From: Aralia elata
Lineage: Eukaryota > Streptophyta > Magnoliopsida > Apiales > Araliaceae
Reading direction: 5' to 3'
Assembly (NCBI GenBank): GCA_034770075.1
Contig: CM068387.1
Coordinates: 76,323,971 to 76,387,970 of the forward strand
Length of the DNA stretch: 64,000 bases
Below, piece after piece: positions 22,575-35,768 of this stretch. Within the stretch, counting starts at the first letter, position 1. Each line of letters opens with the position of its first letter. Position numbers and translations under genes: made by a program. The notes under the pieces were generated by a model that was not told the origin of the DNA, ran no database searches, and saw only the letters and a program-made list of their open reading frames with translations.

Positions 22575-22795
22575 ACAAATACATTAAATATAGTTGAATA
22601 TAAATAAATACATTAAATATAATTGATAATGTTAAATTTTATTACTTAAGAAATTATTCATATAAATAAATACATTGAATATAAGTAACAATTTTAAATT
22701 TTATTTCTTAGGTAATTATTTATAAAAATAAATACATTATATATAGTTGACAATGTTAATTTTTATTACTTAAGAAATTATTTATACAAATATTT
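22575..22795. repeat. Diverged tandem repeat, period about 62 bp
   Basis: Three copies of a unit with AAATACATT(A/G)AATATA, then AATTTTATT(A/T)CTTA, then AAATTATTTAT follow one another from about 22605, 22668 and 22730. A partial copy precedes them at 22577. All are A/T-rich and non-coding. Confidence 0.75.
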
Positions 22796-22811
22796 TATAC
22801 ATTGAAACTAT

Positions 22812-23035
22812 TTAAATCTAACTAAAGTGGGGATATTTTAGACATTTCTCCTGACCACACCTCTTACCTGTGGCCAGCAAAAAAAAATTTCTCTGGCCAC
22901 AGGTAAGAGTTGCGGCCAGCAAAAAACTATTTAAAGTGAAAGTATTTTAGACATTTTTCCTGACCGCACCTTTTACCTGTGGCAAGCAAAAAAAAAAAAT
23001 TTTTGGCCGCAGGTAAGAATTGCGGTCAATTCCTC
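22812..23035. repeat. Tandem pair of ~112-bp units, each with a hairpin
   Basis: Two similar units run 22812-22924 and 22925-23035 (shared words ATTTTAGACATTT, CCTGACC, ACCTGTGGC). In the first, CTTACCTGTGGCCAG is followed after a short A-rich loop by its perfect complement CTGGCCACAGGTAAG, a 15-bp stem. In the second the stem is partly decayed. Confidence 0.8.
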
Positions 23036-23177
23036 TTTGGCCCATTAGATCTTAAATCAATTAATGTGTAGTGTGGAACGGGACCCATATATATATTTAT
23101 ACTTATATTTTCAAATCTATGTATAGTATATATTATAACGGTTACATTTATGTTAATTTGTTTTAAATATTTTTTGG

Positions 23178-23392
23178 TTATTGTAATTAATCTATATAAT
23201 TATGGTGTCATAATTGGATTAATATTAGGACACAATGTGTAATTAATTATTGTATTATATATATTTGTTATTATTGTATGATTTATAATGTTTGGATAAA
23301 TTTGGAATAGTTTTATTTTTTTTGTAATTAATGTATGTTATTATGGTGTAATAATTGGATTATTATTAGGACATTAAAATATGCAATTATTG

Positions 23393-23446
<54 letters not shown>

Positions 23447-23665
23447 TGGTTGCATAATGCCATTAACCTCGCTCATAACTTCACAAAAATTACTTTAAAG
23501 AAGAAATTATAATGTGCAAAAAATATCATACTTGTATGATTTAACGTATGGACAAACTCGGAAGAGTTTTATTTTTATTGTAATTAATGTATATTATTAC
23601 AGTGTAATAATTGAATTAATATTAGGACACTAAATATGTGATTATTGTATTCAACTTGGATTTAT
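23178..23665. repeat. Three diverged copies of an ~85-bp AT-rich unit with an (AT)n expansion
   Basis: The word group TTGTAATTAATGTAT...TAATAATTGGATTA(A/T)TATTAGGACA...ATTATTGTATT recurs at about 23178, 23318 and 23577. An (AT)n microsatellite (23396-23444) has expanded after the second copy. Confidence 0.75.
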
Positions 23666-24739
23666 GCAAACATGTATATAACTCCATATATTAATTTATT
23701 ATGGACTTAAAATGATTACTAAATTATCAATTATTCTCATTTTGTCTTTATATACACTAATAAAAAAAATTAGTATAAATTTAATGACACAAATATTACT
23801 TTTAATGAATAGTACCAAAGACAAAATTATTTACGATGAATTTTATTGTATTGTTATACGTAAAATTGAGTGAAAAATAAAATAGAGATAATCTAATTTC
23901 TAGTTTTTTGGATAAAAATATTTTCACATCACAGTCATTTTTTGTAGAACGATGAGAATACTCTCTATTTTTTAAGATCATTAAACATTTTAACATTACA
24001 ATATTACTCCACAATATGGGGAGGCAGTGGATAGGATTTGAACACATATCCAGGGGCGTGAGTGATTGACCAAACTCTTTCTATCAGTTTTTCACCGTTT
24101 TATATTATCATATTTTGGGTTTTTCCATGATTTGGATCTTTTCGCTAGTTTTTTATTTGGCCCGTTATAAATTAGGGTGTATTGACTAGGTTTTTCTTGA
24201 ATATAAATAATTGTAGTGCAACAACTTTTATATTAATAAAATTTCGATTTATTATTTCTACTCTTGTAGATTCAAGAATCCTTGTTGATTTAAGAAATCT
24301 CATAGATTTAAGAAACTCTTATGAAATTGAGATTTATCATTTTGTCTACCTAAACGATATCTAGGTCTACTCGAGTATTCCACTTTCCTACACAAAACAA
24401 GAATTAGAATCATGAATTATATTTAATTAATTAATTGTAAACTAAGCAAAAAAAAAATTAAAAAACAATGCTCCATCCATTTCAAAATATGAGATCATTA
24501 TTCACTTTTAAAATTAACTAAGACATTTTTAAACTCAAAATTAATTTGAATTCCTTTAATGATTTAAGGAAAATTAATTGCAATTATTAGTTACCATATT
24601 AAATATAATAATGAGAGTTCGAGTGAATTCATCACCATCCAAATTAACTTATTAATTAGTTGTCAATTAGAATGAGTTAATTCGAATAGTCATAAGATAA
24701 GATTGTTGGTCAGATTTTTATATATATAAATTCAGAACC

Positions 24740-25205
24740 TGATGGACTCCACGACACGCTTGCGTGAGGTGGTCGTCGCCCGGATCGTTTCTAGCAAAGT
24801 TGAATGGTGGATAGCTTGCAACACCTTAACCCCTCGTCTATATGTAGACGGTAATCTTGGTACAATTGCTCGCCTTGGAAATCTGCGTTGAATGAACACC
24901 AACGACACCTTGACCCCTCGCTTTTATGTAAGCGGTAATCTCGGTACAATCGACGATTAGTGCGGTAGAAGACGCCACACACAACTATGTATTGTTGTAT
25001 GATAAGTCAAACTTGAATCTCAAAAGAAAAACTAGAAATAATCTAGGAATTCTTCAAAGAACCAAAAGTAGAGAATAATCTCACAAATAATTGTATTGAA
25101 TAAATCTGATTGAAGTATATCAAGTACATCATCTATGTCCCCTATTTATACTACTCAAAAGTAATTCTAATCCTAATAGGAATTATAAAATCAAATGGAA
25201 ACACA
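24740..25205 (-). repeat. 3' LTR of the Gypsy-like element, first segment
   Basis: Aligns with 41679-42144. The LTR stops at the CACTA-like terminus (25206) and continues at 37658 after the insertion; the second segment is listed separately. Confidence 0.93.
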
Positions 25206-25742
25206 CACTACTACAAAACAGTAAATAGATAACGCGTAAACAACGTTATAGTTTCTGTCAGCAAAACGTCGTGGTTAAGGGTGTCATCTATTTGACACCA
25301 TTATACAACGTTTTAAAACGTTGTAGTTAGGCACATTATACCACGTTTTTAAAGAAAACACGTTGTCGATTTGTGTTCCATAAATTAGTAGATGCTCAAA
25401 AACGTTGTAGTTTAATATATTAGACAACGTTTAGACACATTTACACAACATTTAGAATGTGTCATCTATTTAGACAAATTTTTTAAAAAAAATAAAAAAT
25501 TGTGGTTCACTTATATTACCAGTGCACCTGCAATATGCTAATGCCATGATATATAGCTAAAAAAGGTCTAAATTCTCATTTAAATTTAAAGCCAAAATGT
25601 ATCAACCATTCAAAATACATCCCAATAATACCATTCGTTTACAGTTTCAAATTACTAACAAAAAATATACCAAACTATCCATATATGCATCTCAAATTCA
25701 CTTTTCAATATAAATTACTACTATATTGAATTGTGAATTTGA

Positions 25743-25971
25743 TTACATGCATCCACAAAATAAACCAAACTTCTGAGCTGCAACATAGTTGAATGTTCTG
25801 GTGCATGAGGCTAATTGAACAACATTTTGAATTCCCACAGCATGGTTGAGCTTTGTGGAGTTCATCTGTGAATGCATCCATTTGACGAGCAAAGCAGTAT
25901 ACTTGATCATTCTAGCAGGAAACTTTATCATAAGTCTGTAATCATCAGAAGTAGGTGGAAACTCCATCCAC
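25743..25971 (-). pseudogene. Last open exon of element B, source unknown
   Basis: From the acceptor at 25972 one frame runs WMEFPPTSDDYRLMIKFPAR and on for about 75 codons to a TAA. Composition looks coding (MIKYTALLVKWMHSQMNSTK). In-phase splicing from the COQ9 exon would give a stop after a few codons. I cannot assign the source gene. Confidence 0.35.
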
Positions 25972-26040
25972 CTGCAATCAACAACTTTTCACCTCAAAGC
26001 ATAGAGTTCTAAAGTAATAAATCACAAAGATAATTAATAC

Positions 26041-26140
26041 CTCAACAAGTGCAGCTTCTTTCCGAGGAAAAGATCTAACAATAGAAGGAGAAACACCAAC
26101 CTCCCTCGCACCTGCAATCATTGCAGCTTCATACCAAATT
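26041..26140 (-). pseudogene. Captured exon of COQ9 (ubiquinone biosynthesis)
   Basis: Encodes EAAMIAGAREVGVSPSIVRS then FPRKEAALVE. This matches the conserved segment of plant COQ9, a mitochondrial lipid-binding protein that assists the COQ7 step of ubiquinone synthesis (family AA-IAGARDVGVSPSIVGSFPRKEAALVE). The donor GAG|GTATTA is followed by a 69-bp intron ending TGATTGCAG at 25972. Only this exon is present. Confidence 0.82.
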
Positions 26141-26594
26141 AGCAATGCATATCACCAACCTAAATCTAACTACTGTCACAACCAGGAATACAACAATACT
26201 TGCATGCCATGAATGTTTCAATTTGAAACTTAAAAACACTCCAAAAGCATATATCCAAAAACCACATTTCTGCAAGAAATATACAAACCAAAGAGGAATA
26301 TCCAAACCAAACATTAACCAAGATACTCATGGCATTCACTGAAATTTTCATGCACTTCAAACAGTAAGAGTAAGAATTTTCATGCACTTCAAACAGTAAG
26401 TAATTGTTAAAAACATCCCATCCAACAGAAAGAGGAAACAGTGAGGAAGGAATAATTTTTAAAGCTGCTAACATAAAGTTTAAAACACATTATAAAGGAA
26501 ATAGAATAACAGACCACATCATCCCTTGAAAGTTTGATTTTAAAACCATTGAATAAAATGGTGACAAAGGAACTAGGAAACCTTAATACTAGTT

Positions 26595-26701
26595 ACCCTG
26601 TTCATTGAGTTCTTTTTTCTTTTTCTTTTTTTGAAGTTCATTTTTATACTCAATGTCAACAACTCGGAATGCCTCCTTCAGCTCCTCCTCGGAGTCAGTG
26701 T
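26595..26701 (-). pseudogene. Captured calmodulin exon, continuation and fusion point
   Basis: After the LTR element the frame goes on TDSEEELKEAFRV, exact for calmodulin. It then switches to VDIEYKNELQ and a Lys-rich run that is not calmodulin (expected FDKDQNGFI). The switch marks a junction with another captured or filler sequence. A GT after GAACAGG (about 26600) could be a donor. Confidence 0.8.
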
Positions 26702-29700
26702 TGTAACGCCCCCAAAATCGGGAACAACTTAATCCAAAATCAAAACTATTTTTAATCCCGACCTTGTGCGTTAATATTGTCTTGTTCTAGCTTTAATACA
26801 TTATTCAATGTTAAAATGGCTGAAAATGCGGATAATTAAAAACTTTTTATATTTTTCTTTCTATTCCCTGAAATCGCAACCTTTACAATTATACATTAAA
26901 GTAGATATGAGTATATACAACTCAATTCTATATTCAAATTCTTTCTTATATAGTATTATCACTATATTGATTTTCTTTATATAATACTCATACCAATATA
27001 TTCAAAACAAATATTCTTTATATATTGAATAATTCAAACTTTACGTACCAGTTAGTTACACATATCAAGAATCATTGTCATGCTTCAATATAAGTTCTAA
27101 TTAAAGAAACGAAGTTGCTTTGCACGACTTCTAATCTTTATCGTCGAGATAGCAGATAATATCGCCCTGCATTTTTATCCTGCAAAATTTGGGTTTTGCA
27201 AGTCTGAGCTCGACAGCTCAGCAAATCTAGCAGTTTTCATGCTTCATGTAGCACATAATTTCATGCTCAGCTGATACATCATAATCATTCTACTATGCTC
27301 TAAGCCATGTAATTTCATATGCTTGATACATCTAAGATATCACTTATCACATATAGACTGAGTCCCATAACTCAATCAATTTAGTCATAGTTTGACTTTC
27401 ACATTTCATAAAGCATAACATGTAATTCATCATATTCAAGAAGATCACATTATATATTCAACAACAAATTGAAACAACACATAAGGGCTGAAAGACTTGC
27501 CTCGTTCGTTATTCATCGCTTATCGCTTACAAACCATCCAATGAATAATCTCAATTATTGATTAATATAATCCTTACTCATCGGTTCACATAATTCGAGC
27601 TTTATTCTTCGTCATGTAACCTATAAATTATAATTCGGGTTACCACGCATTCAACAATCTCATTCAAGAACCAATATTTAACCAGATTAGACCACTAATC
27701 TTTAGTTCATAATATTTTTGATGGAGTATACCTCATATAGGTTAGTATTTCCAAACATTTTCCAAATTTTATTCTATTTAAAACTTAATGTTTCTCCAAA
27801 TTAATCTTCTTAACCTTTAATTTGTTATCCGACCCGGATTAACATATTCAAATTTGGTTAATTTTATACTTCATTGTACTCGCCATGTTGGACTACACAA
27901 ACCATTTCAGAAAATAAACAATATTTCTCCTACAACCAATTTCACAGAAATTAAACTAGAATTAAGAATTATATAAATTAAGAGTTAAAGTAATTTTACC
28001 CATGATTTCAGTTTTGATTGATGAAGTCTTTGCTCCAATCTTAAATTTGGCTGAATGGAAACCCCTTCTTGATAAAGTTTCATTCCGTACTTCCTTAATA
28101 ATCAACTTGTAGCTTAATTGCTTTTACTAACCTCCTTTCATTGTAATTATTCTAGCTTTTTGGTGAAGGTTTGGTGTAACACTTGAGAGCTTTATGTTGA
28201 ACGTAGGAGATGAAGTGTTAAACTATAGGAATAGACTGAGCTCACTTAGACATTAGGAAAAATTAAAGTGATGAGGTGTACTGGAGTAACCCACGTAATA
28301 ACCAAGTAGCTTGGTGGCTCATCCTAAGCATTGCTAAGTGCATGTTATCTCCTAATTCATTACACAACATTTCATTTTTCTTGTTCTCCTCCACATAGTA
28401 ACTAATACATAAAGTACATATATCAATAATAATATATTTTTCATACCACTTACATATATACTTATTCGTACGTATATATCACACATATATATAATATGCT
28501 TCATTATATGTATATAAATAATACATCATTTTGGCAACTTATACAATTGCTACATGATTAAAATCATTTCATTTACAAATGGAATTAATTCATTATAAAA
28601 TTAACACTTTTGGCGTAAACAAATCATTAAATTCAAAATAATTAATATTTACTTTATTAATCACATTAAATAACTTAAATTTAATTTATACAATTATTAT
28701 TGTATAATTAAATTTAATCATTTTCCTCCTTCCACAAATTGTTTCCAAATAATTTATTTATATATTAAATATATAATTTAATATATTCAATCATTTATTC
28801 ATAATTTCTAAGTTTTTTTTTAGAAAACTTTTCTCTGTGAAACCAAAATTATCTATCATGCATTATAACTCAAAATCTTCAATCCAATGAAGTCACATTC
28901 TTCTTACCATCATGTATACATACATATAATTGAATCAATTTATTCAATTACCTCCAATTCCCAATTCCTTCAACTCATAGTGATAGAACTTATCAATCTT
29001 TTGTCGGACGAACAAAGAAACTGAGACTGAGGTTTGAATTGGGTATTCATAAGAGATCAATTTCTTGCGCTCTACTCAATTTTCTTGCTGCTCACTAATT
29101 TTTGGTTTGGCTGAGTCGGTTCCCTTGGTGGCTACCCAACTTGGATTCCTTATTTATTTTGATATGTATATATAACGTATTTTACATACATATATATTAC
29201 CTATTTACACATATATTATATATTTACAAATATATAATATATGTCACATATAAATATCATACATTAAATAAAATTAATTAATTTATTTAATGCATCTACT
29301 TTATTAAAATAATTTAACTTTATAAATTATTTTAATCCACTCAAATTAATGTATACTTTAATTTAATATACACCAATTAATTACCTCACTTTTTCATCCC
29401 AAAAATGAAAATTATATATCAATTAATATAAATTAATATATAAATCCTCCCTTTATACTTAAATAATTTAACTTCATAAATTATTTAAATATTCTTCATT
29501 TAATGTATACAATAAATTAGTATACATAAATCATTCCTTATTTCTCTTTCGTCTCACAAATTGTTTCTAACAATTCCTATACATGCAATAAATATATATT
29601 TATCACATCAATTTATCATATCATACCATGATCATATAATCACATAACCACATAACCACATAAATATATAACACATATATATTTATCACTCCTTCAAACT

Positions 29701-29771
29701 TATTACGTCTCATAATAAATTATATATATTAAATTCTTATTATATCATTTTCGAAAATCCGGGTCATTATA
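26702..29771 (-). repeat. 3' LTR of the LARD-type element
   Basis: 3070 bp, near-identical to 32530-35604. Differences are few substitutions and small indels, for example near 27895 (ACTACACAAACC against ACTACCCCAAACC with extra bases). This suggests recent insertion. Confidence 0.95.
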
Positions 29772-32529
29772 TTTTTCCCCTCTTATCAGGATTTCGTCCC
29801 CGAAATCACCATACCGAACCTTACTTACACGGTTCACATCTATCTTCTTTCAGAATTCTTTACCATTGAATAATCTCAACACGTCGTGTTAACATAGGTG
29901 TTATATTACTTATTTCTTCTCTTTGATCCCATAAACATCTTTTCCAAAGATTAATGAAATCAACTTATGATTTACTAGTCTCGTAAACTCTTGGGAAATC
30001 ACATTCACCCCTTCTTCTAAGAATTTCGTCCTCGAAATTTTAACTTACTAGTTTTTGCTCATTCGACTCATCGAATGTACTCATCGAGTTCTATGACCAA
30101 ATTTCTCTTCTAGAGATCTTTCCGAATTCATCGTACGTTTCGTACACCTTTTCTCTTCTTTCTTTACACTATTCGTTCATAAGAATACATCTAAACTTGT
30201 CGCACTCTACGACCACTTCTTTTCTAGGGAATATCATCCCTTATATACTCAACTTCCAGAATTACAGGAATCCTTCACAATTGATCAATAATTGTGAAGT
30301 AATATGAATAACTCAAGAATTTTCAAAAATTCGTTTAGGAAGAACTTTTTGTATCATGTAAAGGTCATATAGACCATGAACTTTATTTTTCATGTTTCTG
30401 AAAAGGTTTTAACAGAAATTCATCTGTAAACCGTCTGGCTTACGGGCACGTAGGTGATCAGCCTGTTTATGCCCTGTGTTGACCCATACTGTCTTTGTCG
30501 CTATTTCGCGCAACAGAATTTCCCAATTCAGGTTGTCCTGTGTTGATCAACACTATCTGTATCTGTCATCACCGCCTGTCGGCGCAATTAAATTTTTTTC
30601 CCAATTCAGGGATATTCTGGAGTCCGTACCAAATCAATATAGTTGGACAGTTCTATATATGTGTCTAGCCGATTCAAATGGCATTTGACAACTCTTTAAC
30701 TATTAAAATACTAAAAATCATTTTATGACGCATAATACCGCACTGTTTTTAGCAGTCCATTGAGAATGTCGTCATTTTATGACTTCGTCATACTACATCA
30801 TACCATAATGGGCTGACGATCCTTAGATCACATCCAACACTAGGTTATGCTGCATTGATGACTCCATCATCTGTCATTCTACACCAGGTTCCATGATGCA
30901 TTGATGACTATTTAAAAATACATTTTGATATTTTAAATTATTTTTTTGTCTAGCCGAAACAAATAACGTAGACTCTTCTTTAAACAGTTTGAAACCATTG
31001 AAAAATCATTTTTGGTGTTATCATGCCACAACAGGTAACGATGTGATAATGGCTCGAAGTCCATCTACACACCCTGTCACCTTGTTTTAAGGATAACAAA
31101 AATTTTATTTTTATTTTTTAAAGGCTCATCAGTGCGAATTTAGCTTGATGTCAAAAATTTCGAAGTCTAGCATAACTAGAGGATTTGGAATACTTATGCC
31201 TCCACCATCAACTTCAATTTCTCCATTGATCCATTGCTTAATAATTCTATCTATTTCTTTCATCCTTAAAGCTTACTATAATAAAAATCCTCAATTCTTC
31301 ATGCACAACTTTTCGATACCCTAATATAGTTCATTAAACACACCACACGTTATGAGTTCAGGAACTTACCACAATCATATGAGTTTAGGAACTTATCCTA
31401 GTCAGACTAAAGACGTCCATTCGCTGAGGGGTTCAAAAACGTACCATATGATTATGAGTCACGAACTTACCATAAGTATGATTTTTAAGAACTCGTACCT
31501 AATCTTAATATTCTCTAACTATCGAATATAAATATGAGAAAAGAATCACCTTCTCACCATATATATCGATAGCGCGACACCAATATTTCAATGATTATCA
31601 ATATAGGAAGCTAAATGGTTGTCGACCCAACTCGACCACTAATTAATATAAGAAGCTGAGCGGTTGTTAAACCATGGACAAATCCCGTCCCATACCAGGA
31701 TTTGTTCAACTCAACTACTATATTAATATAGGAAGCTAAGTGATTTTCAAACCAAGCACAAATTCCCGTCCCATACCAGGAATCGTACAACTCAGCCACT
31801 AACATGAGTCCTCAATTGAAATCCCACACAATTCTAACTTCCCATTTACTCAATACGAATTTCATTTAATTCGTATATCATCATTAATTACTCTTTAATG
31901 AGTTTACATAGTACAATTTCATAGTACAACTTTCGTACAACAATTCTGCTATAAAATTTTCAATCCTTCGATTGATCATCTATCATCCCATGTCTTAATC
32001 AGATCACGTTGTGATCCTTCTTATAATCGTATTATATTAAGATTATTTTCTATTTCATGATCGTTTTGTTTTACGATCTTCTTATCTTTCACTTTAATCA
32101 AGTATTATGATTTTATTTAAGCTTTTCACTTTTACTTACTAGAGTCAGGTAACTCTAGGTTCTTATCTTTATAACCTTTCAAGATTCTTCTTTGAATCTT
32201 ATTTATCTTTTTCTTTACTTAATAATGAATTTTCAAAATTCATCTCTTAGCACTTAGACTCTATTTGAGTTTATTCCTTATCCTCCTCTCTACGATTATA
32301 ACCTAAGGTACTTCTACCTAAGGTTTATAACCTATCAGCTCTGATACCAACTGTAACGAACATGGTGCTTTAACCATAGCACCTCACACTGGTACCTATC
32401 AGCTTGCTACCGACTCGCTCGGCGTCCCCTACGGAGAGTCTGGCTTCGGTGCCTTCCCATTTTCGGGTCGTCACCAGCAAGAGGCTCGGGGCTCTTCACA
32501 ACATTCGTGCTTATAGCTCTGATACCAAC
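29772..32529 (-). other. Non-coding interior of the LARD-type element
   Basis: No frame longer than about 70 codons is credible. It contains several short direct repeats: three ~70-bp units at 31590-31805 (GGAAGCTAA, CCCGTCCCATACCAGGA), a pair near 30475 and 30540 (TGTGTTGA, CCCAATTCAGG), and a duplicated primer-binding edge at 32338-32358. The part near 32390-32510 is GC-rich. Confidence 0.7.
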
Positions 32530-35500
32530 TGTAACGCCCCCAAAATCGGGAACAACTTAATCCAAAATCAAAACTATTTTTAATCCCGACCTTGTGCGTT
32601 AATATTGTCTTGTTCTAGCTTTAATACATTATTCAATGTTAAAATGGCTGAAAATGCGGATAATTAAAAACTTTTTATATTTTTCTTTCTATTCCCTGAA
32701 ATCGCAACCTTTACAATTATACATTAAAGTAGATATGAGTATATACAACTCAATTCTACATTCAAATTCTTTCTTATATAGTATTATCACTATATTGATT
32801 TTCTTTATATAATACTCATACCAATATATTCAAAACAAATATTCTTTATATATTGAATAATTCAAACTTTACGTACCAGTTAGTTACACATATCAAGAAT
32901 CATTGTCATGCTTCAATATAAGTTCTAATTAAAGAAACGAAGTTGCTTTGCACGACTTCTAATCTTTATCGTCGAGATAGCAGATAATATCGCCCTGCAT
33001 TTTTATCCTGCAAAATTTGGGTTTTGCAAGTCTGAGCTCGACAGCTCAGCAAATCTAGCAGTTTTCATGCTTCATGTAGCACATAATTTCATGCTCAGCT
33101 GATACATCATAATCATTCTACTATGCTCTAAGCCATGCAATTTCATATGCTTGATACATCTAAGATATCACTTATCACATATAGACTGAGTCCCATAACT
33201 CAATCAATTTAGTCATAGTTTGACTTTCACATTTCATAAAGCATAACATGTAATTCATCATATTCAAGAAGATCACATTATATATTCAACAACAAATTGA
33301 AACAACACATAAGGGCTGAAAGACTTGCCTCGTTCGTTGTTCATCGCTTATCGCTTACAAACCATCCAATGAATAATCTCAATTATTGATTAATATAATC
33401 CTTACTCATTGGTTCACATAATTCGAGCTTTATTCTTCGTCATGTAACCTATAAATTATAATTCGGGTTACCACGCATTCAACAATCTCATTCAAGAACC
33501 AATATTTAACCAGATTAGACCACTAATCTTTAGTTCATAATATTTTTGATGGAGTATACCTCATATAGGTTAGTATTTCCAAACATTTTCCAAATTTTAT
33601 TCTATTTAAAACTTAATGTTTCTCCAAATTAATCTTCTTAACCTTTAATTTGTTATCCGACCCGACCGGATTAACATATTCAAATTTGGTTAATTTTATA
33701 CTTCATTGTACTCGCCATGTTGGACTACCCCAAACCCCAAACCATTTCAGAAAATAAACAATATTTCTCCTACAACCAATTTCACAGAAATTAAACTAGA
33801 ATTAAGAATTATATAAATTAAGAGTTAAAGTAATTTTACCCATGATTTCAGTTTTGATTGATGAAGTCTTTGCTCCAATCTTAAATTTGGCTGAATGGAA
33901 ACCCCTTCTTGATAAAGTTTCATTCCGTACTTCCTTAATAATCAGCTTGTAGCTTAATTGCTTTTACTAACCTCCTTTCATTGTAATTATTCTAGCTTTT
34001 TGGTGAAGGTTTGGTGTAACACTTGAGAGCTTTATGTTGAACGTAGGAGATGAAGTGTTAAACTATAGGAATAGACTGAGCTCACTTAGACATTAGGAAA
34101 ATTAAAGTGATGAGGTGTACTGGAGTAACCCACGTAATAACCAAGTAGCTTGGTGGCTCATCCTAAGCATTGCTAAGTGGCATGTTATCTCCTAATTCAT
34201 TACACAACATTTCATTTTTCTTGTTCTCCACATAGTAACTAATACATAAGTACATATATAAATAATATATTTCATACCACTTACATATATACTTATTCGT
34301 ACGTATATATCACACATATATATAATATGCTTCATTATATGTATATAAATAATACATCATTTTGGCAACTTATACAATTGCTACATGATTAAAATCATTT
34401 CATTTACAAATGGAATTAATTCATTATAAAATTAACACTTTTGGCGTAACAAATCATTAATTCAAATAATTAATATTTACTTTATTAATCACATTACATA
34501 ACTTAAATTTAATTTATACAATTATTATTGTACAATTAAATTTAATCATCTCCCTCCTTCCACAAATTGTTTCCAGGCAATTTATTTATATATTAAATAT
34601 ATGATTTAATATATTCAATCATTTATTCATAATTTCTAAGTTTTTTTTTTGAAAACTTTTCTCTGTGAAACCAAAATTCTCTATCATGCATTATCACTCA
34701 AAATCTTCAATCCAATGAAGTCATATTCTTCTAACAATCATGTATACATACATATAATTGAATCAATTTATTCAATTACCTCCAATTCCCAATTCCTTCA
34801 ACTCATAGTGATAGAACTTATCAAGCTTTTGTCGGACGAACAAAGAAACTGAGACTAAGGTTTGAATTGGGTATTCATAGGAGATCAATTTCTTGCGCTC
34901 TACTCAATTTTCTTGCTGCTCACTAATTTTTGGTTTGGCTGAGTCGGTTCCTTGGTGGCTACCCAACTGGGATTATTTATTTGATATGTATATATAACGT
35001 ATTTTACATACATATATATTACCTATTTACACATATATTATATATTTACAAATATATAATATATATATGTCACATATAAATATCATACATTAAATAAAAT
35101 TAATTAATTTATTTAATGCATCTACTTTATTAAAATAATTTAACTTTATAAATTATTTTAATCCACTCAAATTAATGTATACTTTAATTTAATATACACC
35201 AATTAATTACCTCACTTTTTCATCCCAAAAATGAAAATTATATATCAATTAATATAATTAATATATAAATCCTCCCTTTATACTTAAATAATTTAACTTC
35301 ATAAATTATTTAAATATTCTTCATTTAATGTATACAATAAATTAGTATACATAAATCATTCCTTATTTCTCTTTCGTCTCACAAATTGTTTCTAACAATT
35401 CCTATACATGCAATAAATATATATTTATCACATCAATTTATCATATCATACCATGATCATATAATCACATAACCACATAACCACATAACCACATAAATAT

Positions 35501-35604
35501 ATAACACATATATATTTATCACTCCTTCAAACTTATTACGTCTCATAATAAATTATATATATTAAATTCTTATTATATCATTTTCGAAAATCCGGGTCAT
35601 TACA
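32530..35604 (-). repeat. 5' LTR of the LARD-type element
   Basis: 3075 bp. Starts TGTAACGCCCCC and ends GGGTCATTACA on the plus strand. Adjacent to the primer-binding site at 32516-32528. AT-rich internally with no open frame of note. Confidence 0.95.
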
Positions 35605-35609
35605 AGTGT

Positions 35610-35768
35610 CCTTCATCTTCCTTGCCATGAGATTAAGGAACTTAGGAAAGTCAATGGTTCCATTACCATCAGCATCCACTTCATTTATCATATCCTGGAG
35701 TTCAGCCTCAGTAGGGTTCTGCCCTAGCGACCTCACCACAGTCCCAAGCTCCTTAGTAGTGATGCAAC
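35610..35768 (-). pseudogene. Captured calmodulin exon, 5' part (EF-hands 1-2)
   Basis: From a TATGTACAG acceptor, the exon reads GCITTKELGTVVRSLGQNPT, then EAELQDMINEVDADGNGTID and FPKFLNLMARKMKDT. The acceptor falls within the Gly codon where plant calmodulin genes have their only intron. The second EF-hand loop has Lys in place of the last Ca-binding Glu (FPKF for FPEF). EF-hand 1 is incomplete at its start. The exon is cut at 35609 by an LTR element and continues at 26696. Confidence 0.9.

Larger units (their letters stand above)
26702..35604 (-). mobile_element. Non-coding large LTR element (LARD-type) inserted in the captured calmodulin exon
   Basis: Two ~3.07-kb LTRs (26702-29771, 32530-35604) that are almost identical flank a 2758-bp interior. 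A perfect 5-bp duplication AGTGT (26697-26701, 35605-35609) surrounds the whole. Minus orientation follows from the primer-binding site TTGGTATCAGAGC next to the right LTR and a polypurine tract (AAGAGGGGAAAAA) next to the left LTR. LTR ends are TGTAATGACCCGG...GGGGGCGTTACA; in the left LTR the first G is mutated to A. No gag or pol frame exists, so it depended on another element, probably a chromovirus with similar LTR ends (inference). Confidence 0.92.

Noticed and set aside
24791..24982. Minus-strand 63-codon frame with a near-identical twin at 41730-41921
   Set aside because: Both copies are at the same place in the two LTRs of one retrotransposon; the identity reflects LTR identity, not a conserved gene.
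26702..35604. Possible assembly duplication because 3 kb is repeated almost exactly
   Set aside because: The copies have scattered differences, a primer-binding site and polypurine tract in the right places, and a perfect 5-bp target duplication, so they are true LTRs.
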